DNA of 64,000 nucleotides, taken from contig NZ_KV917369.1 of assembly GCF_002019595.1 (NCBI RefSeq), positions 5,314,326-5,378,325 on the forward strand, read 5' to 3'. This DNA is from Priestia abyssalis. Its GTDB lineage: Bacteria; Bacillota; Bacilli; Bacillales; Bacillaceae_H. The translations under genes were made by a program, and so were the position numbers. The notes beneath the pieces were generated by a model. It worked only from the letters and a program-made list of their open reading frames with translations. It did no database searches and was not told where the DNA came from. How positions within the stretch are numbered: the first letter of the stretch is position 1; each line of letters begins with the position of its first letter. Positions 15,996 to 23,815 of the stretch are shown here, in pieces.

Positions 15996-16769
15996 TTATT
16001 TGATTTGCAGCGCTCGGTCGACAAACGCTGAGAACTGGGAGCGCTTTGTCGGGTCTTCCGGCTTAAAATAGCCGTCATTCCCTGTCGCAATACCATACTG
16101 CGAAATGATTTTAATGGCTTCATACGCTTCCATCTGCGGCGGTACATCTTTATAATCATTGATTTCCGTGTCTTTTTCCTTCAATTCAAAGGCCCGCTGC
16201 AACACGAGAGCCATATGCTTTCGCTGCATCGATTCAAGCGGCTTGAAAAAACCGTTGCTCCCTTTAAAGAATCCCGCTTCATATACCGTCATGATTTCAC
16301 GTACGTTCGGATGAGTATCGGGAACGTCTTTAAACACAGAAGGCGTGTTGGACAACGGTAAATTAAATGCTTTGATGAGCATGCTTGCCGCTTGATACCT
16401 TGTAATCGTTCTTTCCGGATAAAACTTTTTCTCCTCCGGGTATCCGCGAATGATGTCCTTTTCATACAAACTCATAATATGGGAATAAGCCCAGTGGCCT
16501 GCAGGTCCATTTGGAACATCGATAAAAACCGACTGTTCCTGCTCTTTCGCTAAGAGCATATCCACTTCTTTCTTTAGTGCATCCGCTTTAGCTGTGAGAT
16601 CATCTGTCTTCGTCTCCACTTTTTTCACTTCGGCTTCTGCCCAATCGACACTTGCCACTTCCAGGCTTTCCGCCGCTTTCGCTTCCTGATTCGCCGCTTC
16701 CTCACTGCAGGCTGACAAAGCCAGCAGCGAACAGCAAGAACCCCATAAAAGCCATCTATTTATCTTCAT
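15996..16769 (-). CDS. SLH-domain lipoprotein
   Basis: A 257-residue exported protein with a lipoprotein signal ending in the lipobox LSAC (Cys near residue 22). A coiled-coil linker (VEWAEAE-like, about 45-75) follows, then three SLH repeats (about 85-257) with FIDVPNGPAGHWAYSHIMSL, TRYQAASMLIKAF and KDVP motifs. The lipid anchor would fix it to the membrane and the SLH repeats would bind the pyruvylated wall polymer, tying membrane to wall. It is the last gene of the csaB operon, 21 nt after the MurJ-like gene, so its own ligand pathway is made from the same transcript. The start at 16769 follows AGGAG-AGGAAATGTG; a GTG at 16772 is an alternative. Confidence 0.9.
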   Translation of the reverse strand: MKINRWLLWGSCCSLLALSACSEEAANQEAKAAESLEVASVDWAEAEVKKVETKTDDLTAKADALKKEVDMLLAKEQEQSVFIDVPNGPAGHWAYSHIMSLYEKDIIRGYPEEKKFYPERTITRYQAASMLIKAFNLPLSNTPSVFKDVPDTHPNVREIMTVYEAGFFKGSNGFFKPLESMQRKHMALVLQRAFELKEKDTEINDYKDVPPQMEAYEAIKIISQYGIATGNDGYFKPEDPTKRSQFSAFVDRALQIK

Positions 16770-16790
16770 CACATTTCCTCTCCTAAACTG

Positions 16791-18308
16791 CTACGGTGAT
16801 TTTTTCAACTTTTTGATGATCTGCTCGATTTCGGCTATCCGGCATATCTTCCCGATAACCAGCACCAACAGCATAAAAAACACAAATCCCGCCGCTGCAT
16901 TCAACAGGGCAATATGTATATGAATTACTTTGCTTATACCGTAGGATGCTATCGCCAATAAAACAAAAAACAACCCATATTTCGTCAAATACGGTGTATT
17001 CTTCCTTGCTAATTTTAACACGAAACGACTAGCCAGTAATAGGAAAAAAAGTTGAAAATAGGCACTGATCGTTGTAGCAAGAGCAATAGCATCGGCTCCA
17101 CCCTTTTCAATCCATAACGCAATCAGAACCACATTCACACCGAATACCGCCAGGACACCGCTCACAACCGGGTACAACGATTTTTCCATCGCATAAAAGA
17201 AACGAGTCACGTACACATTAGCAGCATGGGCAAACATCCCGATTACAAATAACTGCAGCAGTCTTGCCGTAACAACCGTTGATTCTGCTGTAAAAGATCC
17301 ATATTCGAATACCAATTCCACCAAATCACGCGCATAGAAAAAAATGAAGATGGAAACTGGAATAATCGCCATCAGCAATAGACGCAAGCCTTTATCATAC
17401 ATAACGGAAATCTCTGCAAACTGGCGATTGGCCGCTTTTGCAGCCAGCGTCGGATAGATGACCGTCGTGACAGCCGTCATTAAGATGACTTGCGGAAGCT
17501 GGACAAGCTTTGAGGCGTAATTCAGGGCTGCCACTGCCCCATCTTCCAATTGGGAAGCAAATACACGGTGAAGCAGAAAATAAAACTGCAGCGTCGCACC
17601 GCCCAGCAAGATCGGAATTCCAACTTTCATCATCCGCTTCGCATATTCCCCGTTTTCCATCGCCCATCGAAAACGGAAAGAAAGCAAACGGTCGCGCCTT
17701 AAATCCCTTACAAGAAGCACGATCATGCTAATAGAACCAAGCAAGGCCCCCCATCCATATGCTTGTGCTCCCATAAAGGGATATAGAAGAACCGCAAGCA
17801 AAACAAAACCAGCATTATTAACTAGCGTCGAAAATGCTGGGCCAAAGAAACGATCCTGTATATTTAATAAACCGGAAAACCACATCGACATGACTAGAAA
17901 CAGGGTCGAAGGCGCCATGATAGCCAAAAGCATCGCAGTTTTCTCACTTTCTCCTTCCGTTAACCCGCTGAACAAGACATCCGTCACTTCACGGGAAAAC
18001 AGAATAAAGAAGAGTGACAACAGGGCCATACTCATGGTTGTATACGTAAAAATGAGCTCTTTAAACTGCTCTTGTTCCCTGATGGAACCGACTTTTTTGT
18101 AAATGCTGATGAACGCGGTTGTAACGGCACCGCCTGCCACCAAATAAACAAATGTCGGAATCGTATAGGCCAAAATGACCGAATCCGCCAAAGCGGATGT
18201 TCCAAAGTGATAACCGATGACGGCTTCACGCAAAAAACCAAATAAACGAGAAATGATGTTGACGATCGTGACAACACCAATGATTTTCAGAAGTGATTTC
18301 TTGGGCAT
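16791..18308 (-). CDS. MurJ/MviN-like lipid flippase
   Basis: A 505-residue polytopic protein with about 14 membrane segments, of the MOP superfamily. The N-terminus, with IISRLFGFLREAVIGYHFG and DSVILAYTIPTFVYLVAGGA, is typical of MurJ-like transporters that move lipid-linked sugars across the membrane. It is embedded in the csaB operon (29 nt after the pssE-like gene, 21 nt before the SLH lipoprotein), not in a peptidoglycan cluster. I infer that it exports the pyruvylated wall-polymer precursor. A role in lipid II flipping cannot be excluded. Confidence 0.85.
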   Translation of the reverse strand: MPKKSLLKIIGVVTIVNIISRLFGFLREAVIGYHFGTSALADSVILAYTIPTFVYLVAGGAVTTAFISIYKKVGSIREQEQFKELIFTYTTMSMALLSLFFILFSREVTDVLFSGLTEGESEKTAMLLAIMAPSTLFLVMSMWFSGLLNIQDRFFGPAFSTLVNNAGFVLLAVLLYPFMGAQAYGWGALLGSISMIVLLVRDLRRDRLLSFRFRWAMENGEYAKRMMKVGIPILLGGATLQFYFLLHRVFASQLEDGAVAALNYASKLVQLPQVILMTAVTTVIYPTLAAKAANRQFAEISVMYDKGLRLLLMAIIPVSIFIFFYARDLVELVFEYGSFTAESTVVTARLLQLFVIGMFAHAANVYVTRFFYAMEKSLYPVVSGVLAVFGVNVVLIALWIEKGGADAIALATTISAYFQLFFLLLASRFVLKLARKNTPYLTKYGLFFVLLAIASYGISKVIHIHIALLNAAAGFVFFMLLVLVIGKICRIAEIEQIIKKLKKSP

Positions 18309-18337
18309 CCTTTATCCCTTCCTTCTCCCCTCGCAAC

Positions 18338-18820
18338 TTACACATTTTCTTCAATGAAGTTTTCAATAAGGGAAAGAATGTCTTTTCGTCCGCTTTGAAA
18401 AGAAGCAGGTTGAAAAGAGTAAATTTTCTCGATGGCCGCGCCTAAATCCTGCTCATCGTGCCAGGCAATTAAATGACCCGTCGCTTCAAACTGATTCACA
18501 ATTTCCAGCTGGTGGTCATCATTGTGCTCACCATATTTAACCAGTCTAGGCGCCGCAATCATTTTCTTGTTTTTCTTGAGTCCTGATGTAATGGAGCCCG
18601 TCCCGCCATGCGTCACAATATAAGAAGCTTGATTGTACAGCTGGTCCATTTCTTCATAGCTTGTAAACTTAACAAGCTTCATCTTAGAGGACTTATAGGA
18701 CGTGTGACCGGTTTGTACAATCACTTCTTCTCTAATATTCCCTTTTTCGATTTGCTGTTCCACAGCCTTTAACAGCCTTGTAAACGGCAGCTCATGCGTT
18801 CCTAACACAACTAAGATCAA
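18338..18820 (-). CDS. Alg13-like glycosyltransferase subunit (PssE-like)
   Basis: A 160-residue GT28 C-terminal-type domain that carries the nucleotide-sugar site. It begins ILVVLGTHELPFTRLL, with VTHGGTGSIT in the conserved HGG loop, and matches the Alg13/PssE half of a two-part glycosyltransferase. The start is a TTG at 18820: its TTGA overlaps the stop codon of the pssD-like gene, and GGAGGT lies 8 nt upstream. The open frame to 18994 is a shadow of the upstream gene. The Alg14-like partner directly upstream would hold it at the membrane. The pair probably adds an early sugar, such as a hexose or uronic acid, to the lipid-linked wall polymer. Confidence 0.85.
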   Translation of the reverse strand: MILVVLGTHELPFTRLLKAVEQQIEKGNIREEVIVQTGHTSYKSSKMKLVKFTSYEEMDQLYNQASYIVTHGGTGSITSGLKKNKKMIAAPRLVKYGEHNDDHQLEIVNQFEATGHLIAWHDEQDLGAAIEKIYSFQPASFQSGRKDILSLIENFIEENV

Positions 18821-19302
18821 TAGATTGAACCTCCATATACAGCTTTTGGATAGTGCACTTTCATGGATTCCCACTGCACGATAAATAAATCGGCAATCGG
18901 ATAAATGAGCCGTCCCGAAAGCGTCGGAGTCGTCGTCTTGGCAAAACTTTCGATAAAGATGACCTTTTTGCCGAAGAGTTTTGCAATGTAACACATCGGT
19001 ACGGCTGTATGCGCACCCGTTGTGACGATCACATCTGGTCTTTCTTTTAAAAATAAATACAACGACTTAAAGCAGTTGTAAGTAAACTTGAACAGATAGC
19101 GGAATAAATAATTTCTCGCTCCATACATTAAAAATGACAATTCGTATTCTTTTTTCAGCTCTTCTGTAATGACAGATCGCTCTGTCACAATATGGTAGTC
19201 ATATGTGGAAAAAAGAGGTTTCAGCTGCAGCAGCTGCGTCAAATGCCCTCCAAGAGAAGCAATGAACATGACTTTTTTCCGTTTATTTTTTTTCTTTAGC
19301 AT
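18817..19302 (-). CDS. Alg14-like glycosyltransferase subunit (PssD-like)
   Basis: A 161-residue membrane-associated acceptor subunit of a split GT28 enzyme. It begins with the basic stretch KKKNKRKKVMFIASLGGHL, where GGHL is the family hallmark; the amphipathic part near YLFRYLFKF may touch the membrane. The motifs PDVIVTTGAHTAVP and GKKVIFIES follow. It overlaps the pssE-like gene by 4 nt and starts 6 nt after the GT4 gene, so the operon is tightly coupled. Assignment rests on the Alg13/Alg14 pairing. Confidence 0.85.
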   Translation of the reverse strand: MLKKKNKRKKVMFIASLGGHLTQLLQLKPLFSTYDYHIVTERSVITEELKKEYELSFLMYGARNYLFRYLFKFTYNCFKSLYLFLKERPDVIVTTGAHTAVPMCYIAKLFGKKVIFIESFAKTTTPTLSGRLIYPIADLFIVQWESMKVHYPKAVYGGSIY

Positions 19303-19308
19303 TTCTCT

Positions 19309-20409
19309 CTACCCTCCAGGAGGAGAATAAACCTCTAACACTTTTTGAATTAAATATCGTTGATCATTCTCTCGCGCTCGGTTTTCGCCTTCTTCTAACA
19401 ATTGTTCCACAAATGGTCCATCTTTTAATACATCTGCTATTCCCTTATATAAAGATTCATCATCATGAGGCTCCACAAGCACTCCGGCACCGTCCGCCAG
19501 CAAATAGCGAAGTCCGCCTACCTTTGTGCCGACAACAGGGGTATGACAGCTCATCGCTTCAAGTGCCACAAGGCCAAACCCTTCAATATGCGATGGCAGT
19601 ACAAATATATTGGCCGCCCCCATCCATACCGCAATCTCCTTTTGATTCATCGCGTCCAAAATATGAACGTCTTTTAGATCATGCTCTTTAATCAGCCTGT
19701 CCAGTTCCCGGCGAAAGCCGACATCTTTGACGGCACCGATTAAATACAGGGATGCGTTTTGTTCTTCTCGTTTCACTTTAGCATAAGCCGCAATTAATTC
19801 CACTAAGCCTTTTTGACGAATTAAATTCCCGACAAATAAAAGGATTTTTTCATCTGGAGGAAGCTGCAGCTGCTGTCTGGCAGCTTCCCGTCCAATCGGC
19901 TTGAATACATCACGGTTCACACCCATATTAATGATGGACAGCTTTTCGTGAGGCACATGAAATTCTTCATGAATCGTACGATGAAGCTCATGGCCGACCG
20001 CAATGACATGGTCCGCCTCCCGCAAAATGCTTTCCGTCCATTTTCGGATCTTTGGAGACTTCTTGGCCATGCGGTCGATGTCGCCTCCATGCGCCGTGAC
20101 AATCATCCGTTTGTTCCAAAGCTTTTTATATAATAATGCCAGCATACCAGTCGGAAACACATAATGGGCATGAACGACATCATATGCCTTCCCTTTCGTC
20201 AGCAAGTTCCCTAACGTATGAAGCAGCCACATTCCGTATTTTTTCAATACATTGGCTTTTCCCATCTTCGGGTTGGTAACAGCCAGCACATCGACGTCAA
20301 GCCCTTCCTTGCGCAGTGCTTCTACCTGATTTTTGACAAAAATCCCAAATGTCTTGGCTTGTTGTCCGGGATACATGTTGCTGAGCACAAGTATTTTCTT
20401 TTTCTTCAT
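19309..20409 (-). CDS. Glycosyltransferase family 4
   Basis: A 366-residue GT-B enzyme. The N-terminal half shows MYPGQQAKTFGIFVKNQ and HAHYVFPTGMLALL and the HGGDID loop typical of TuaC-like enzymes. The C-terminal half has the donor site with LFVGNLIRQKGL and the E-x7-E motif in EGFGLVALEAMSC. It has no signal peptide and works on the cytoplasmic face. It starts 16 nt after csaB, within the same operon, and probably adds one sugar of the SLH-binding secondary polymer. The sugar cannot be read from the sequence. Confidence 0.9.
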   Translation of the reverse strand: MKKKKILVLSNMYPGQQAKTFGIFVKNQVEALRKEGLDVDVLAVTNPKMGKANVLKKYGMWLLHTLGNLLTKGKAYDVVHAHYVFPTGMLALLYKKLWNKRMIVTAHGGDIDRMAKKSPKIRKWTESILREADHVIAVGHELHRTIHEEFHVPHEKLSIINMGVNRDVFKPIGREAARQQLQLPPDEKILLFVGNLIRQKGLVELIAAYAKVKREEQNASLYLIGAVKDVGFRRELDRLIKEHDLKDVHILDAMNQKEIAVWMGAANIFVLPSHIEGFGLVALEAMSCHTPVVGTKVGGLRYLLADGAGVLVEPHDDESLYKGIADVLKDGPFVEQLLEEGENRARENDQRYLIQKVLEVYSPPGG

Positions 20410-20425
20410 GTATCATTCACCATGC

Positions 20426-21565
20426 TTACATTAATTTCGTTAATTGCTCAATTCCTTTTGCCGCTTCTTGTTTAAAGGCTTCTGAAATCGTTTCGAATTC
20501 TTTTAAGGTCCCCGCCCAATCCGTCTCCATCCGCTCCACAAGGGATAAAAACTGATGGCCGTTCGTCTCAAGGGAGTCGATAGCTGTAAAGTTTTCCGTT
20601 CTTCCGATCGTTCCCATAAAATCTTGGACTTTCTGGTGATAACCAATCCCAATAATCGGTGTCTCTGCAACGACTGCCAATATTAAAGAATGAAGCCTCG
20701 TTCCAATCACCAGATCATGCTCCCGGCAAATATCGACAATGCGTTCCGGATATAAGTTTTCTTCTACAATCACAGCAGCATGCTGCTGTTTCATCTGCTG
20801 AAAGATATCCTTTGTCACTTCGATGTCTTGCGGGTATTTCGTAGAGAAAAACGTCACTTCCACACCCTTCTCTTCTACAAGGCGATCGAGGTTTTGAGCC
20901 ATCCCTCTAATATAAGCCCCGTATTTTCGGTCATCCGCAGACGGCCAGTATTGACGGCTGAAATAAGGAACGGCTGTCACGGCCACCTTCTGCACGTTTG
21001 ACCCTGCCGGCCCTCTCTCTTTTGAAGGAACAAAAAAAGCAGGGTCTCCAATGACCTTGACCTCTTTTTGAATGCCGATCGAATGCAAAAGCTGTTTGGA
21101 ATGCTCATCCCGAACCGAAATAGAATCCGCTTTATTCACAAGCTGTTTAATGAAGAATGTACCGGGCTTTGTCGTAATAGGACCGGCTCCCACTCCGTAA
21201 ATCGTCACCTTGCAGCCTGCGTAATGCCCGAGTTGGCCTAATGTGCTGTAAAGCGGTGCATCACGTTTGTACATATCCATCAGCAAACCGCCGCCGCCGA
21301 TAATCAATAAATCAAGCTGCTTCATAATGGCATAACTTTCTTTGACGGTATGTAAAACGGAAAGCAAAAAGTTTCCCTTTTTATGCAGCAAACGGACCGA
21401 TTTCAACCCGTATCGGTTCGTTGTGTTTTCTGGATGGTTGCTGAATACAATAATATTCTCTTTTTTGACGGCAAGATGTTCTATTAATTGTGTCAAAATG
21501 CCTGACAAAATGGCTTCATCCCCATTATTGTCATGCCCATAGTTTCCGATTATGCCTACACGCAT
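20426..21565 (-). CDS. csaB: Polysaccharide pyruvyl transferase CsaB
   Basis: CsaB adds a ketal pyruvate to the terminal ManNAc of the secondary cell wall polymer, making the group that SLH domains grip. The 379-residue protein starts with MRVGIIGNYGHDNNGDEAIL and contains LLIIGGGGLLMD, SVRDEHSKQLL and the C-terminal GTRLHSLILAVVAETPIIGI, all standard for the family. The start at 21565 follows TTAGGTG; the longer frame to 21610 runs into a repeat. It is the first gene of a six-gene operon ending with an SLH lipoprotein. Ten SLH proteins in the window explain the need for it. Confidence 0.95.
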   Translation of the reverse strand: MRVGIIGNYGHDNNGDEAILSGILTQLIEHLAVKKENIIVFSNHPENTTNRYGLKSVRLLHKKGNFLLSVLHTVKESYAIMKQLDLLIIGGGGLLMDMYKRDAPLYSTLGQLGHYAGCKVTIYGVGAGPITTKPGTFFIKQLVNKADSISVRDEHSKQLLHSIGIQKEVKVIGDPAFFVPSKERGPAGSNVQKVAVTAVPYFSRQYWPSADDRKYGAYIRGMAQNLDRLVEEKGVEVTFFSTKYPQDIEVTKDIFQQMKQQHAAVIVEENLYPERIVDICREHDLVIGTRLHSLILAVVAETPIIGIGYHQKVQDFMGTIGRTENFTAIDSLETNGHQFLSLVERMETDWAGTLKEFETISEAFKQEAAKGIEQLTKLM

Positions 21566-21598
21566 CAGACATACACCTAATTCATTTAAATTTTTGTA

Positions 21599-21662
21599 AG
21601 AAAAGCGCAAGCGCCTGTCTATCAGCTAAACCCGAGAGCCGGCAGCGCCTGGAGCTAGACAC
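21599..21662 (+). repeat. GGAGCTAGACA-type intergenic repeat, copy 3 (short)
   Basis: It begins AAAAGCGCAAGCGCCTGTCT and ends GCGCCTGGAGCTAGACA, and appears to have lost its centre relative to the copy at 12530. It lies in the csaB leader. Confidence 0.55.
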
Positions 21663-21701
21663 TCACTCATCGAAAGAGTGATGCTTTCTTATCTTTTAAA
21701 C

Positions 21702-21753
21702 CGGGTTTGTCGATCATGTCGAATGGCATCATTCGACATGATCGACAAACCCG
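21702..21753. repeat. Perfect 24-bp hairpin in the csaB leader
   Basis: CGGGTTTGTCGATCATGTCG at 21702 continues to 21725 and is perfectly complementary to 21730-21753, with a 4-nt loop. It lies between the likely csaB promoter and the csaB start codon. No T-run follows on the minus strand, so it does not look like a plain terminator of csaB transcription. Confidence 0.75.
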
Positions 21754-21815
21754 TTCAGTAACAACTTTTTTATTATACTACTCTTAAGAGAAGGATTAAA
21801 CCTTTGTTTTACGTC

Positions 21816-21824
21816 ATTATACCA
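21816..21824 (-). promoter_or_regulatory. Likely promoter of the csaB operon
   Basis: TGGTATAAT on the minus strand is a perfect extended -10 (TGnTATAAT). A second TATAAT sits at 21772-21777. Use of the upstream one would give a leader of about 240 nt. Confidence 0.5.
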
Positions 21825-21927
21825 GTTTTTATCTGCCGACAACAGCGCGACCCCTTATCCCCTCTGCGTATACGAAATATGGACGATAAGAAAACAGCTT
21901 ATTGGAAGGTGTCCCTATTTTTTAATT

Positions 21928-21994
21928 GAAATGAACCGTCTGCTTCTAATTCTCGCCTTTACTGGATTTCTGATGACGATTCATTTTCAGGAGG
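21928..21994 (-). repeat. GAACCGTC palindromic repeat, copy B
   Basis: On the minus strand it reads CCTCCTGAAAATGAATCGTC ... GACGGTTCATTT. It directly adjoins the left end of the IS1182-family element, and its CTCC shares bases with the IS terminus. Confidence 0.65.
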
Positions 21995-22115
21995 TTGAAG
22001 GAAGCTGGGTCAAAAGGTCGTTGATTAACGACTTTTTTGACCCAGCTTTTCTTTTTGGTGTAATGATTTGGTTATAATTGGATAAATCCGTTCATTTGAA
22101 GGGATTTCCTTCTCT

Positions 22116-23663
22116 TTATCCGGCCATTTTTTGCTTTATTTTTATTTGTGTGGCCCATTTTTTGAGATTATGGGCAACGCAAATAAGACCCCATTCCACC
22201 GTATTTTTGGAAAGGCCTCTTAATGAGAATCGCTTGAATCCCTGATTGTGTTTGATTTGTCCAAAGACAGGTTCCACTTCGATTTTTCGCTTCCGATACT
22301 TCTGGGAGCCTTCTTCCGATGAAAGCCGTTCGCGCACCTCTTTTCGCTGCCTTTGATTGTTCATGGACACTTGAATGCTTTTCGTTTCCTTATCCTTGGC
22401 ACAAGCTGATTGAAAAGGGCAACCTGGACACTCGGTACAAAGGTACGTTCGTTTGATGGTTTCATAGCCATTGTCTGTTTTCTGTCGACTTTCATATTGA
22501 AACATCAAACGTTTGTCGTTCGCACAAATCCACTCGTCCAATTCTTCATCATATGTCATATTTTCTAAACGGCTGACTTGTTCTTTCCATGCTTTCGTTT
22601 GTTCCTTATCCAATGTGGTGTATTTGACATACGCCTTGATGTGTTCGGTTTCGCAATACGCGTAGTTTTCTTCACTTCCGTATCCTGAGTCGGCCGTCAA
22701 GGCTTTCGGTTTTGGACGATGGTACTTTTTCAATACGTTCAAATGAGGAATGAGGCAAGTCGTATCTCCAGCTTTTTGGTGAAGGCTGAATCCGGTGATG
22801 AACTGCTCTTCCGTTCCGATCTGTACATTGTAGCCAGGCTTCAGTTGTCCGTTTTTCATAGGATCCTCCTTCATACGCATGAAGGTCGCATCGTGGTCCG
22901 TCTTCGAATAGCTGTTCCGTTCACCGAGGATTCGCGTTTGTTCTTCGTACTTCTGTTTCCGGGGAAGAAGGTCTTGTTCAAGCTGGCGTTTTACTTTCTT
23001 GAGTGTGCGGTCCTTCGGTTTCTGTTGAAGTCGATTCTCCAGCTTTTCAATCGTTTCTGCAATCCTTTCAGACGTAATCGGTGTCTCCTGTTCCGGCGTG
23101 GAGAGTGGTTCGGCCTGCTCGTCTTCTTCGGTCGTCTCTTCAATGTGCGCCACCAGCTGCCGGAATTTCTCATTCAGTTGTTGATCATACCGTTCTGTGG
23201 CTTTTTTCCATGTGAACGTATATCGGTTTGCGTTGGCTTCAATTTTGGTTCCGTCCACAAAGTAATCTTCCAGCTTCACCATTCCTTCCTGATGAAGTAA
23301 ATCCACAATCGAGAAGAAGGTTTCATAGATAATGTCTTTCATACGCTCGGAACGGAAACGGTTGATGGTGCGGAAATTGGGCTTTTGATGGCCAGCTAAC
23401 CACATAAAATAGATGTTTTCTTCTAACTGTTCCGCTATTTTTCGGGAGGAATAGATTCCCTTAATGTAGGCATAAACGATGATTTTTACCATCAGTTTGG
23501 GGTGAAAAGGAGGACGGCCGCCTCCAGGATATTGCGACAAGAACAGGTTCATGTCCATTTGTTCAATCGCATGGTCGACCACTCGGCAGGCGTGATGTGG
23601 GGGAATCAATACTTCAATATCTAATGGAAGAATGAGTTGGTTTGTGTTATACTGTTGAAACAT
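22116..23663 (-). CDS. IS1182 family transposase
   Basis: A 515-residue DDE transposase. The N-terminal DUF772-type part shows YPGGGRPPFHPKLMVKIIVY and SSRKIAEQLEENIYFMWLAG. The DDE domain contains YFVDGTKIEANANRYTF, ALTADSGYGSEENY and, near the C-terminus, EVEPVFGQIKHNQGFKRFSLRG with the catalytic Glu. The cysteine cluster CTECPGCPFQSAC is usual for the family. The start at 23663 follows AAAGGAG; the frame up to 23714 lies outside the conserved start. The gene appears intact, so the element may still move. Confidence 0.95.
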   Translation of the reverse strand: MFQQYNTNQLILPLDIEVLIPPHHACRVVDHAIEQMDMNLFLSQYPGGGRPPFHPKLMVKIIVYAYIKGIYSSRKIAEQLEENIYFMWLAGHQKPNFRTINRFRSERMKDIIYETFFSIVDLLHQEGMVKLEDYFVDGTKIEANANRYTFTWKKATERYDQQLNEKFRQLVAHIEETTEEDEQAEPLSTPEQETPITSERIAETIEKLENRLQQKPKDRTLKKVKRQLEQDLLPRKQKYEEQTRILGERNSYSKTDHDATFMRMKEDPMKNGQLKPGYNVQIGTEEQFITGFSLHQKAGDTTCLIPHLNVLKKYHRPKPKALTADSGYGSEENYAYCETEHIKAYVKYTTLDKEQTKAWKEQVSRLENMTYDEELDEWICANDKRLMFQYESRQKTDNGYETIKRTYLCTECPGCPFQSACAKDKETKSIQVSMNNQRQRKEVRERLSSEEGSQKYRKRKIEVEPVFGQIKHNQGFKRFSLRGLSKNTVEWGLICVAHNLKKWATQIKIKQKMAG

Positions 23664-23754
23664 AAGAATCGCTCCTTTGATGTGTTGTTTGTTGTGGTGA
23701 CTACAGTATATCAAAAACAGGCGATTCTTTTTGTTTTTTTACATAAAAAAACAG

Positions 23755-23800
23755 GGGTGTCCCAAAAGGTTAGCGCTGTGCGCTACCTTTTGGGACACCC
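23755..23800. repeat. Subterminal palindrome at the right end of the IS
   Basis: GGGTGTCCCAAAAGGT and its complement ACCTTTTGGGACACCC flank a GCGC stem. It could terminate transcripts arriving from the SLH amidase gene next to it. Confidence 0.7.
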
Positions 23801-23815
23801 TCCTTCAACCTCTTT

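Larger units (their letters stand above)
21991..23812 (-). mobile_element. Complete IS1182-family insertion sequence
   Basis: The ends are imperfect inverted repeats: GAGGTTGAAGGAAGCTGGGT at 21991 and, on the other strand, GAGGTTGAAGGAGGGTGTCC at 23812. They share 23 of 28 positions, including a common CAAAAGGT. Each end also carries its own palindrome (22003-22047 and 23755-23800), which would block read-through. The element is 1822 bp long with one intact transposase gene. No clear target duplication is visible. The right end lies 3 nt from the stop codon of the SLH amidase. Confidence 0.8.

Noticed and set aside
18821-18994. Longer N-terminus for the PssE-like protein
   Set aside because: This part is a shadow of the pssD-like gene; the TTG at 18820 with GGAGGT gives the normal Alg13-type start.
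21565-21824. T-box or metabolite riboswitch in the csaB leader
   Set aside because: No T-box sequence and no terminator/antiterminator pair were found; only a single perfect hairpin.
22719-23300. 193-codon open frame on the plus strand inside the transposase gene
   Set aside because: It is antisense to a well-conserved DDE transposase and has no start signals.
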